A stretch of DNA of 30,676 nt, taken from Clostridia bacterium. GTDB taxonomy: Bacteria > Bacillota_A > Clostridia > Christensenellales > Aristaeellaceae. A program made the position numbers and the translations under genes. Of the stretch, positions 24,858 to 30,676 are shown piece after piece. Each line of letters begins with the position of its first letter. Position 1 is the first letter of the stretch. The notes beneath the pieces were generated by a model that had not been told where the DNA came from, searched no databases, and worked only from the letters and a program-made list of their open reading frames with translations. Where the stretch lies: assembly GCA_017509065.1 (NCBI GenBank), contig JAFWQM010000155.1, positions 1 through 30,676 of the forward strand, in the 5' to 3' direction.

Positions 24858-25085
24858 TCAGAGCTGAGCGCGAAGGCGGATGATGATGTTGCTGACTTCC
24901 CTGGGCGTCAGACCGATGATGTCTAGGTCGTTCCTACCGTTGATGGTGGCCATCAGGATTTCCAGCATCTCTATTTTGAAGCTGGCCGCGTGGTTGTCGG
25001 GGTCTTCCTTCTGGAAGGCCTGCCAGTCCCGCCAGAGGTCGGGCAGGGTGTACACCTGCCCGTCGTTCCCGTCGATGAATCTCAT
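24858..25085 (-). CDS. Hypothetical protein (75 aa), coupled to upstream small gene
   Basis: A 75-residue acidic protein (MRFIDGNDGQVYTLPDLWRD at the start; two probable helices after residue 35). Its ATG overlaps the stop of the preceding 68-residue gene by 4 bp (ATGA) and has GGGAGG 10 bp upstream. Both features support coupled translation. No family is recognised. It is likely accessory cargo of the mobile element. Confidence 0.65.
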   Translation of the reverse strand: MRFIDGNDGQVYTLPDLWRDWQAFQKEDPDNHAASFKIEMLEILMATINGRNDLDIIGLTPREVSNIIIRLRAQL

Positions 25086-25288
25086 TTCGCATTGGCCTCC
25101 CGGATTTCAAAGCGTGTGGTTCCGCGGGCCCAGGGGTTCTTCCGGTCCTTCATTTCGAAGCGTTTCTTCATGGCCTGCGCGTCCTCCAGGGTCCTCGTGC
25201 CGCCCACCAGGCAGCCGTGGTTGTTGTAGATGTGGTAGCGGACGCCGATGCGCTTGCCGTAGGCGATGGCCTGTTCTCTGTTCATCAT
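25082..25288 (-). CDS. Hypothetical protein (68 aa)
   Basis: A 68-residue basic protein (MMNREQAIAYGKRIGVRYHI at the start, FEIREANAK at the end). The frame is open much further upstream, to about 25735, but ATG 25288 is chosen. AAGGA lies 8 bp before it, and the upstream residues are a membrane segment of an unrelated ABC exporter. It is the first of four small minus-strand genes. Its motif HIYNNHGCLVGGTRTLEDAQ suggests a small alpha/beta fold; the function is unknown. Confidence 0.7.
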   Translation of the reverse strand: MMNREQAIAYGKRIGVRYHIYNNHGCLVGGTRTLEDAQAMKKRFEMKDRKNPWARGTTRFEIREANAK

Positions 25289-25300
25289 GGTGTGTTTCCT

Positions 25301-25597
25301 TTCCGGCCTGATGGCCAATCGTATCTGCAAAAACGACGTCCAAACGCTCATCCCCCGCTGGATCGCGTACAGCGCGACCATCAACGCACCGAATTGCCAC
25401 AGCCGATCCAGATTCCCGCCCGTCGCCGCGTCCACCAACGCCTTTGTGACCAGCGTCAGTCCCAATGACAATAACGCACTGATCACGGATATCGTGCTGA
25501 CAGCTACGATAGGCCAGTACACAGGTTTCGCCCATGCGAGGATGGCCGATAATGCGGGACTCTTAAACAGTTTCTTCGCTTTCTTCAGATTTTCCAT
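25301..25597 (-). pseudogene. N-terminal remnant of ABC exporter transmembrane domain
   Basis: About 98 residues match the beginning of an ABC-exporter membrane domain: VSTISVISALLSLGLTLVTK, then ALVDAATGGNLDRLWQFGAL, then SVWTSFLQIRLAIR. The rest of the membrane domain and the ATPase domain are missing. The frame runs directly into the 68-residue gene, so a naive call merges the two. No good ribosome site precedes the ATG at 25597. The break near 25300 looks like a recombination or deletion junction. It is unlikely to make a working exporter. Confidence 0.65.
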
Positions 25598-25942
25598 ATT
25601 TCGAAGATTAAACTTCAGATTACCATTTTTATCAAGAAAAAAAGTGTTCCCATTCTCTTTTTTTGCCCCATATTGGCCTTCTTGTAGAGCACACGGATTT
25701 CCATTTATATCATAATTCCCACGCGCCTGCTTTTGTTTTTGCTAGTGCGTCTTTGCTCTGGCCGTGGAGGGATAGAAGCTGATAGAACTTATAAATCTCC
25801 TTGTTGTCAACTCCCTCAATCGGTCTCCAAGTACTTGCCCCGCCCTCAGCAGTTGTAAAATTCTTGACTGCGTGAAACCGCCCGTGACCAAGGAGCAAAA
25901 CCACAATATCTTGTGGGTGCCAAACAATTTCGGCACAATATA
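25598..25942 (-). pseudogene. Unidentified coding remnant in two frames
   Basis: On the minus strand one frame reads EIVWHPQDIVVLLLGHGRF, continues through STWRPIEGVDNKEIYKFYQL and stops after KTKAGAWEL at 25710. Overlapping it, a second frame reads NYDINGNPCALQEGQYGAKK and TFFLDKNGNLKFNL and runs into the ABC-exporter remnant. A single frameshift near 25735 would join them into one product. Both halves look protein-like, with two D-x-N-G-N elements in the second. No family is recognised, and a stop lies just before the first fragment. Confidence 0.4.
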
Positions 25943-26039
25943 GACATGGTTAGGAACTTATTGCCCTATCCCAGTTGTAATCTTGGGACTAAAGGGCCAA
26001 AAACAAAAAAACAGGCCACCCACCGCTCCAATTTGGCGA

Positions 26040-26340
26040 GTGACCTTATGAGAAAAACAAAATAGCTAAGGGACTAAACCCCAGTAACCTTGATGGAAAA
26101 GAAAGTACCTTGGAGTAAATCCAAGTGACTAAAGCAGAGATCCTTGTAACTTTGAAACAAACCTCTTATGTCCTTGGAGCAAAGGATCAGTAACTTCGAC
26201 AGAAAACATTGTGGTCTTGGAGTAAAAGCCCGAGACAAAGGAACTAAAGACATCCCATCTTCCTGTGACGTTGAGAGAAAGGCGGTTACCAAGGCGCAAA
26301 AAGATGATAAGCTCAGTGTAATCGAGGGACTAAACTTCCT
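26040..26340. repeat. Degenerate two-part modular repeat array
   Basis: Five copies of motif A (GTRACNTTNANRNNAAA-like) begin at 26040, 26084, 26146, 26190 and 26265. Each is followed 28-30 bp later by motif B (TTGGAGYAAA or GGGACTAAA) at 26070, 26112, 26176, 26219 and 26293. Related single elements lie at 26125, 26240, 26326 and outside at 25884 and 25977. Elements thus recur about every 20-24 bp, and two neighbouring module pairs are exactly 44 bp apart. Copies are too divergent for CRISPR. The array lies downstream of the truncated recombinase gene. Its function is unknown. Confidence 0.65.
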
Positions 26341-26475
26341 TCCAAATTTGACCTGTCTGAAAGGTTTTTTCAAACGGCATTTTCAACGATCCGCTTCACC
26401 AGGTTGTATTCGCGCCTTTCCCTTGCCCCTACACAGGCGCTCACAATGCGCGTTACCGCCAAACTGAGATGGTCC

Positions 26476-27510
26476 TCAGCTGATAATTGGACGCACCAGG
26501 AGGCCGTTTCTGGGGCAAAAATCCAAAAAGTTTTCATTTTGGAGAAGAACAGAGAACTCCCGGCGATTATTGGGGCGGAATACAAAAAAATCACACAGTA
26601 GGCATTTATTCCGCTGGTTAACGTTCTTCTTCGACTTATGATCCTTAAAGTTCGGTGTATATGTCTTTCGGGCGAGGACATCGCCGCAATTGCGTTCATT
26701 GTCAAGGATCCCATTGATGGAGCCAGGATACCACTCCTCACTGCCGGTTTTCGCAGGCCGTCGAAACTCCATCAGAAGATCCGCGATTTCCTGCAGCGAC
26801 CATCCGTTCAGGTACAGGTTGTATATGACCTTGACCGTCTCGGCTTCGTCGGGGTTGATCACGAGATTGCCGTCTTCATCCTTATCAAAGCCCAACGGGG
26901 TCGGCAGCAGGAAGATGCCACTGCTGAACCGCTTTTCCACGGACCAGTTCATGATGAACGATTTGGATCGCGATTCCTCCTCCGCCACCGTCGCCAGGAT
27001 GGTGAGCACCAGCGCGCCGGTGGTATCCAGGGTGTACAGATTGCTCTCGTCAAAAAACACGCCCACGGGAGGATTCAGGTTCCGCAGTTCCTCGATGACC
27101 GACAGGCAGTCCACCACGTTTCTAGCGAAGCGGGCGATGGACTTGGCCAGGATCAGGTTGATCTTCCCGGCGCGGCAGTCTTCGATCATCTGCAGCATGC
27201 CCTTGCGGTGCGACATCTCCGTGCCCGATATGCCTTCGTCGGCGTAGATGCCGACAAATTCCCAGTTGGGATTGGCGTTGATGCGGTTGGTGAAATCATT
27301 CGACTGCAGCTCAAAGGAGGACTTCTGTTCGTCATTCTCTGTAGAGACGCGGACATAGGCGGCCACCTTCAGCCGCTGCTCCATGATATTCACCGATTCG
27401 CTCATCTGCGCCGGGATGACCTCCAGCATGGAAGGGTCGACCCCTTTATACCGCTCCGCTATTTTTTGTCGTCGGGTCTGGTTGTCCGCCTGCTTTTCAT
27501 TTTCGGTCAC
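26476..27510 (-). CDS. Serine recombinase, C-terminally truncated
   Basis: A 344-residue large serine recombinase. It starts at GTG 27510, with AAAGGAG 9 bp upstream. The catalytic domain covers about 47-190: Ser56 in AAYVRVSTEND, then IYADEGISGTEMSHR, then LAKSIARFARN. The recombinase DNA-binding domain follows (about 205-300, PTPLGFDKDEDGNLVINPDE, then NGILDNERNCGD). After KSKKNVNQRNK (about residue 301) the sequence stops looking like the family. The zinc ribbon and coiled coil, present in the recombinase at 1-1119, are missing. The last 43 residues look like out-of-context translation. It is probably inactive or impaired, unless the missing part is supplied otherwise. It follows the ATPase gene by 36 bp. 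Confidence 0.85.
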   Translation of the reverse strand: MTENEKQADNQTRRQKIAERYKGVDPSMLEVIPAQMSESVNIMEQRLKVAAYVRVSTENDEQKSSFELQSNDFTNRINANPNWEFVGIYADEGISGTEMSHRKGMLQMIEDCRAGKINLILAKSIARFARNVVDCLSVIEELRNLNPPVGVFFDESNLYTLDTTGALVLTILATVAEEESRSKSFIMNWSVEKRFSSGIFLLPTPLGFDKDEDGNLVINPDEAETVKVIYNLYLNGWSLQEIADLLMEFRRPAKTGSEEWYPGSINGILDNERNCGDVLARKTYTPNFKDHKSKKNVNQRNKCLLCDFFVFRPNNRREFSVLLQNENFLDFCPRNGLLVRPIIS

Positions 27511-27546
27511 AGGGATCCACTCCTTTCCGCTTTGGTCAGCCTCTTG

Positions 27547-28554
27547 TCAAGGCGCATTCCCGGTTACTCCGTCTGGTTTCTTCAGCGTCCAGTACCATTG
27601 CCGATCCCTCCGGTACGCCTGGACGCCCAGCTGTTTCTTCACCACCCGGACGGTCTTCTCGGCAATCTCATACTGCGCCAGGATGGAAAGCATTTCTGTC
27701 GTCGCCACATCCCGCTCCCGCAGTACGTTTGTCATGATATGTGCGGCTTCCTCCTGCTTGGTTCCATAGTCGCCCACGTCCGTATGTTCACCGCTTTCGA
27801 TCAGCCGGGGCGTAATCTCTTCATCGCATCCGAGCCACCGGAAGCCGGTGACAGGCCGGATCTCAAAGCGGATATCCCCGCCTGGCGCTTCCAGGCTGTT
27901 TTTGATTTGCGTCACGACGCGGATGTCCGGATCCAATGGATCCCGTTCTATCTGCAGCACGCTCCGGGCGGTGGCGACGATGTCAATACTTCCCAGGCCG
28001 CGATAGAGACCCTTAGCGCTCTCGCGCTTGTTCATATGCCCGATCAGGACGATGGCGCATTCATATGCCTCCGCCCACATGCTCAGCCGACGCATGAGCC
28101 TCCGCGCCCGGCCGGCGATCTGCAGGTCAGAGTCGCTGGCTATGTACGCCTGTACAGGATCTATCACCAGGAGCCGGGGCTCAAAGGAAAGAATCGCGTT
28201 CCGGATGCGTTCGTCATCCAGCGTCAGGCCACCGTTGGTGTCTTCGTTGATGTAGGCGACGTTTTTACAGTTGGCGCCCATTTTGACCAGCCGGGGCTTA
28301 ATTGTATCACCGACTCCGTCTTCTGAGCATTGGTAGATCACACGCTGGGGTCTGCCCAGTGCAGTGCCGTCTGGCATTGCCCCGCCGCGGGAGATTTCCG
28401 CGATCAGGTGCAGCATCATGGACGACTTGCCGTCGCCGGGATCGCCCTGCAGTACGGTGAGTTTTCCATACGCGATATAGGGGAACCAAAGCCAGCTGAC
28501 CGTTTTGGTCTGCACATCGCTGTAAAGCGATAACAGTCCGGATGCTTCGGGCAT
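27547..28554 (-). CDS. RepA-like / AAA_25 RecA-fold ATPase
   Basis: A RecA-fold ATPase of the type found in replication modules of plasmids and integrative elements. ATG 28554 (335 aa) is preferred to ATG 28677 (376 aa). The GGGGG-rich ribosome site at 8 bp, a TATAAT at 28614-28609 and the typical family start SDVQTKTVSWLWFPYIAYGK all fit it. Numbered from 28554, Walker A is GDPGDGKSS (about 36-44) and Walker B is LLVIDPVQAY (about 124-133). GHMNK (about 170) is a further motif-like element of the hexameric helicase family. A winged-helix-like C-terminus follows (VATTEMLSILAQYEIAEKTV). It may act as a replicative helicase or initiator of the element. It is transcribed ahead of the recombinase. 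Confidence 0.88.
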   Translation of the reverse strand: MPEASGLLSLYSDVQTKTVSWLWFPYIAYGKLTVLQGDPGDGKSSMMLHLIAEISRGGAMPDGTALGRPQRVIYQCSEDGVGDTIKPRLVKMGANCKNVAYINEDTNGGLTLDDERIRNAILSFEPRLLVIDPVQAYIASDSDLQIAGRARRLMRRLSMWAEAYECAIVLIGHMNKRESAKGLYRGLGSIDIVATARSVLQIERDPLDPDIRVVTQIKNSLEAPGGDIRFEIRPVTGFRWLGCDEEITPRLIESGEHTDVGDYGTKQEEAAHIMTNVLRERDVATTEMLSILAQYEIAEKTVRVVKKQLGVQAYRRDRQWYWTLKKPDGVTGNAP

Positions 28555-28608
28555 GTGGCCGTCCCCCTTTCGGATAGGAAAAAACAAGCCTGCTTTGGGC
28601 TCAATACT

Positions 28609-28614
28609 ATTATA
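28609..28614 (-). promoter_or_regulatory. Candidate -10 box for ATPase-recombinase operon
   Basis: A perfect TATAAT reads on the minus strand at 28614-28609. The -35 region 17 bp upstream is weak. A start near 28602 would give a 48-nt leader before ATG 28554, and would exclude the longer start at 28677. Confidence 0.45.
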
Positions 28615-28846
28615 TGTGACTTCGCTGGCTTTGTCTGTAGACTGGGAGGTCACTCGTTTCCCAAAAAGCGACTTCATAGGTCACAAAATCAGGCTAAGAT
28701 GATCAAGTAGTAGGGACGCAGAAGCTCTGCCGCCTTAAACCAAAAAAGTAAGAGATTTGTCTCAGAAAATGGTGTTGCTATATCTGAAATATGACGGCAA
28801 TATACGAATGCCTTACGCGGGTCATTCGGAAAGGGAGGAATGGCAC

Positions 28847-29188
28847 TTGGCTCTTGATTATGCAAGCATTGGGTTAAGGATCAAAAATGCTCGCAACAAG
28901 AAAAGAATGACCCAGGAGCAATTGGCACAAGCCGTTAGTTCAAGCAGAGAGCACATTGCGAGGGCTGAAGCCGGAGATCGTGGTGTTAGCCTTGAGCTTT
29001 TGATTAAGATTACTAATGCTTTGGATGTCTCTATAGAGGATCTCCTCGCTGATGCTCTCTCCAATCCAAGCAAGGGAAATGTCTCCGAACTGGGCATTCT
29101 TCTTCTGGACTGTACTACACAAGAGGAAATAATCATCACCAGGATGGCACAGGCGCTCAAGGCGATCCTGATAGAGCACGGGGTCTGA
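28847..29188 (+). CDS. XRE-family helix-turn-helix regulator
   Basis: A 113-residue regulator with an N-terminal Cro/C1-type helix-turn-helix (about 6-66: IGLRIKNARNKKRMTQEQLA, then SREHIARAEAGDRGVSLELL) and a C-terminal helical tail that may dimerise. The frame is open to 28757, but TTG 28847 is chosen because GGGAGG lies 8 bp upstream and the HTH begins right after it. It is divergent from the ATPase-recombinase operon, so it probably represses that promoter, as in phage and ICE control regions. Confidence 0.87.
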   Translation: MALDYASIGLRIKNARNKKRMTQEQLAQAVSSSREHIARAEAGDRGVSLELLIKITNALDVSIEDLLADALSNPSKGNVSELGILLLDCTTQEEIIITRMAQALKAILIEHGV

Positions 29189-29226
29189 GTTGGCGATGAA
29201 CAGAGTATAACGACACTACTGCCCGC

Positions 29227-29282
29227 GTAAGCCACAGCCGGTTCCCATGATTTTTATATCATGGGGGCTGTCTGTGGTTTAC
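29227..29282 (+). repeat. Long imperfect hairpin after XRE gene
   Basis: The outer stem pairs GTAAGCC (29227-29233) with GGTTTAC (29276-29282). The middle stem pairs ACAGCC (29234-29239) with GGCTGT (29266-29271). The inner stem pairs CCCATGAT (29244-29251) with ATCATGGG (29258-29265). Two 4-nt bulges interrupt 21 pairs. No T-run follows. It could be a terminator-like structure of the XRE transcript or a small mobile-repeat relic. Confidence 0.65.
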
Positions 29283-29343
29283 TGCAAAGAAACGAGAAAT
29301 GGTAAACGAAGAAGAAAATTTACGTAAACCATGTCTGGAGGGG

Positions 29344-29371
29344 TTGATTTTTAGTCCAGAGTCGATATAAT
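29344..29371 (+). promoter_or_regulatory. Promoter of the type III antitoxin RNA
   Basis: TTGATT (29344-29349), a 16-bp spacer and a perfect TATAAT (29366-29371) predict a start near 29378, about 25 nt before the first antitoxin repeat. No other promoter is visible before the toxin gene, so toxin message would come from read-through of the terminator. Confidence 0.8.
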
Positions 29372-29377
29372 AGATAT

Positions 29378-29541
29378 TGAGAGGAGAGATCCTCTGCCTG
29401 GATGAAAATGATGCCGCTTATCGATGGCGCGGGGTATAAATTATTCGATGCGACAATGATCCCGCTTACCGATGGTGCGGGCTACAAGTTAGTCGGTACG
29501 AAAATGATGCCCCATCTCTCTCTGCGGAGATGGGGTTATTT
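29378..29541 (+). ncRNA. Type III toxin-antitoxin RNA antitoxin (ToxI/CptI-like)
   Basis: A promoter-driven RNA made of tandem repeats just upstream of the toxin gene. Unit 1 is 29404-29451 and unit 2 is 29452-29499, both exactly 48 nt and 38 of 48 identical. A third partial unit (GAAAATGATGCCCC, 29500-29513) runs into the terminator. The leader forms GAGGA-GAGA-TCCTC (29381-29394), a stem with a GNRA-type tetraloop. In known type III systems the toxin RNase cuts the repeat RNA into single units, which fold as pseudoknots and inhibit the toxin. Here the repeats also lie in the same open frame as the toxin, because 48 is a multiple of three. This makes a false N-terminal extension. Confidence 0.85.
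29510..29541 (+). terminator. Intrinsic terminator between antitoxin RNA and toxin gene
   Basis: CCCCATCTC (29510-29518) pairs perfectly with GAGATGGGG (29527-29535) around an 8-nt loop, followed by TTATTT. Its place between repeats and toxin start is the hallmark of type III systems, where leaky termination sets the antitoxin-to-toxin ratio. Confidence 0.9.
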
Positions 29542-29554
29542 CATGGAGGCACCA

Positions 29555-30034
29555 ATGATAGTTTCTGCAGGATACTTTTACCACATCAGTGATTCATACT
29601 TCACGGACGTCCAGGATATCACATTGATGTCCAATAAAGAAAACGGTGCCTATCGGCCTCACTTTCTGGCTATACAGGATGGTCAGAATCCTGATATCTA
29701 CTGGATGATTCCTGTGTCATCACGATATGAAAAATATGAAGAGATTTACAACCGTATTATCGGCAAATTCGGACGATGCACAAAAATCGTCCTTGGAAAA
29801 TGTGGCGGAAAAGACGCCGCCTTCCTGATCCAGAATGCATTTCCTATCACTGCAGACTATATCGACCATATTCACACGAGTCAGGGCGTTCCGCTTGTGT
29901 TGCACACAACGACAGCAAAAACGATTGTCACCTGCCTCCAAGACAATCTTCGTTTACATCAGCGTGGTATAAAACTGTTTTACTCCGATATCGATCGTCT
30001 GTACCAATTGATGACAGAACACGCTTCAAAATAG
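29555..30034 (+). CDS. Type III toxin-antitoxin endoribonuclease toxin (ToxN/CptN-like)
   Basis: A 159-residue toxin, the normal size for ToxN/AbiQ, CptN and TenpN endoribonucleases. The frame is open back to 29402, but ATG 29555 is right: GGAGG lies 5 bp upstream and the earlier codons fall in the RNA antitoxin and its terminator. Family-like features are the start AGYFYHISDSYF, the core strand IYWMIPVSS, the basic loop TKIVLGKCGGKDAAFLIQNA and the end GIKLFYSDIDRLYQLM. The toxin would cleave cellular or phage RNA and its own antitoxin precursor, and it often serves in phage defence and element maintenance. Assignment to the CptN branch is likely but not proven from sequence alone. The catalytic residues were not assigned. 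Confidence 0.83.
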   Translation: MIVSAGYFYHISDSYFTDVQDITLMSNKENGAYRPHFLAIQDGQNPDIYWMIPVSSRYEKYEEIYNRIIGKFGRCTKIVLGKCGGKDAAFLIQNAFPITADYIDHIHTSQGVPLVLHTTTAKTIVTCLQDNLRLHQRGIKLFYSDIDRLYQLMTEHASK

Positions 30035-30049
30035 GAATCACCAGAACGC

Positions 30050-30073
30050 TGTCCACTTGTCCACCTGTCCACT
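30050..30073. repeat. Three 8-bp direct repeats TGTCCACY
   Basis: TGTCCACT (30050-30057), TGTCCACC (30058-30065) and TGTCCACT (30066-30073) lie head to tail, 15 bp after the toxin stop. The unit loosely resembles a DnaA box (TTATCCACA) but does not match it well. Confidence 0.7.
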
Positions 30074-30084
30074 TTCCAAAACGT

Positions 30085-30135
30085 AAAAAAGCCCGGCAGC
30101 GCCGCTCCCCATCAGAGGGAACAACGCCGCCGGGC
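30085..30135 (-). terminator. Intrinsic terminator of endolysin gene (minus strand)
   Basis: On the minus strand GCCCGGC (30135-30129) pairs with GCCGGGC (30097-30091). The stem continues by GCG/CGC past one mismatch and has an inner TCCC/GGGA pair, followed by six T residues (30090-30085). It begins 17 bp after the endolysin stop at 30153. Confidence 0.88.
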
Positions 30136-30152
30136 CTGTTTTCTGTTCTGTT

Positions 30153-30676
30153 TTACTCGAATCGGCTGTACTTGCCGGACACCCATCCGACCCTGTCGCC
30201 TACGACGACCGCATGCCAGCCATTGGCAGCAGTCGCCACATAGGGCAGGACCGTGCCGTTCTCCGCAGCGGTGATCCGGGCATACTTTGTGTCGTTGCCC
30301 TCCCGGATGTTTACCGTGCCGCTGTCGCAAACCACAGTGACATTCTTCTCCGGATTCTCAGGCACCTCCTGCGTGGGCTCGGCAGGTGTCGGTTCCGTCT
30401 GCTGCGCCACATCCTTCTCCGCGATGGCCGCCATCAGAGCGGCATGGCTCTGGCTGCCGTACTTGCCATCCTGCTTGATCCCGGCCTTCTTCTGGAAGGT
30501 CTTCACAGCGGCCTCGGTCTTGCTGCCGAAATCCCCGTCCACTGCCAATGCAGCGCCCAACTGGTTCATCAGTTCCTGTAGGGTCTTCACGTCCCCGCCA
30601 ACTGAGCCATTTTTCAGAAGACGGCTGCCAAGGGTGTAGGTTACCGTTTCGGCGGGCTGTGCGGCGGATGTATCGC
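30153..30676 (-). CDS. Endolysin C-terminal part: peptidoglycan-binding and SH3 domains, 5'-truncated
   Basis: The C-terminal 173 residues of a cell-wall hydrolase whose catalytic domain lies beyond the right edge. The frame is open to the last base (DTSAAQPAETVTYTLGSRLL upstream), so the GTG at 30590 is internal. A peptidoglycan-binding 1-type domain covers the first 80 residues (VKTLQELMNQLGAALAVDGD, then FGSKTEAAVKTFQKKAG). A Pro/Glu-rich linker (TEPTPAEPTQEVPENPEK) leads to a bacterial SH3 domain (VNIREGNDTKYARITAAENG, then GWVSGKYSRF). This layout is typical of phage amidase or lysozyme endolysins and ICE-borne wall hydrolases. It converges on the toxin gene. Confidence 0.9.
   Translation of the reverse strand, partial: DTSAAQPAETVTYTLGSRLLKNGSVGGDVKTLQELMNQLGAALAVDGDFGSKTEAAVKTFQKKAGIKQDGKYGSQSHAALMAAIAEKDVAQQTEPTPAEPTQEVPENPEKNVTVVCDSGTVNIREGNDTKYARITAAENGTVLPYVATAANGWHAVVVGDRVGWVSGKYSRFE

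Noticed and set aside
24142..24867. Plus-strand 241-codon frame
   Set aside because: It lies opposite the run of small minus-strand genes that have ribosome sites, and it shows no domain.
26040..26340. CRISPR array
   Set aside because: The repeats are too divergent, unequal in spacing, and no cas genes or constant spacer length are seen.
26370..26741. Minus-strand 123-codon frame overlapping the end of the recombinase
   Set aside because: Part overlaps the recombinase domain in another frame. The rest has no ribosome site or recognisable family, though a decayed gene fragment cannot be excluded.
26638..28326. 562-codon open frame on the plus strand
   Set aside because: It is antisense to the recombinase and RepA-like ATPase, both of which have conserved catalytic motifs.
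30050..30073. DnaA-box cluster
   Set aside because: The TGTCCACY units match the DnaA consensus only partly, and no AT-rich unwinding region or initiator gene adjoins them.

Overview
The window looks like a chromosomal segment of a Gram-positive anaerobe of the Clostridia, probably a gut or rumen species. The reasons are strong AAGGAGG-type ribosome sites, mixed ATG/GTG/TTG starts, ABC sugar importers encoded without an ATPase, a DUF5696 and Yip1-type accessory gene pair, and Clostridia-type large serine recombinases. Organism identity is inference only.

Layout. (1) 1-1119: the 3' part of a large serine recombinase, at the edge of a mobile element lying to the left. (2) 1163-1916: a broken LacI-family regulator gene. 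(3) 1917-4892, minus strand: an operon of an intact LacI-type repressor, a DUF2961/GH172-type enzyme and an alpha/beta-hydrolase esterase. (4) 5082-5723: a HAD phosphatase transcribed divergently from the repressor, with its own promoter and terminator. (5) 6113-23989, plus strand: one long sugar-utilisation operon. Its order is intracellular GH32-like enzyme, 945-residue solute-binding protein with carbohydrate-binding-like domains, two permeases, an NHL-TPR-Yip1 membrane protein, a DUF5696 protein, two more permeases, a second solute-binding protein, an exported GH32-like enzyme, a canonical intracellular GH32, and a PfkB fructokinase. (6) 24228-30676: a mosaic mobile-element region. It holds small accessory genes, a decayed ABC-exporter remnant, a degenerate repeat array, a truncated serine recombinase, a RepA-like ATPase, an XRE regulator, a type III toxin-antitoxin module and the C-terminal part of a phage-like endolysin.

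How the genes fit together. Three GH32 family members, the fructokinase and the GH172-type protein all point to fructans, sucrose-type oligosaccharides or difructose anhydrides. The exported GH32 would trim polymer outside the cell, and the two solute-binding proteins with four permeases would import the fragments using an ATPase encoded elsewhere. The cytoplasmic GH32 and GH172-type enzymes would release fructose, and the kinase would phosphorylate it. The main promoter (5958-5986) carries a LacI-type palindrome over its -35 box, which makes the neighbouring repressor the obvious controller.

The clearest self-contained small system is at 29344-30034: a promoter, two and a fraction 48-nt RNA repeats, an intrinsic terminator and a toxin gene, which is the architecture of a type III (ToxIN/CptIN) toxin-antitoxin module. 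The least explained structure is the array at 26040-26340, where five two-part modules recur with a nearly constant internal spacing of 28-30 bp.
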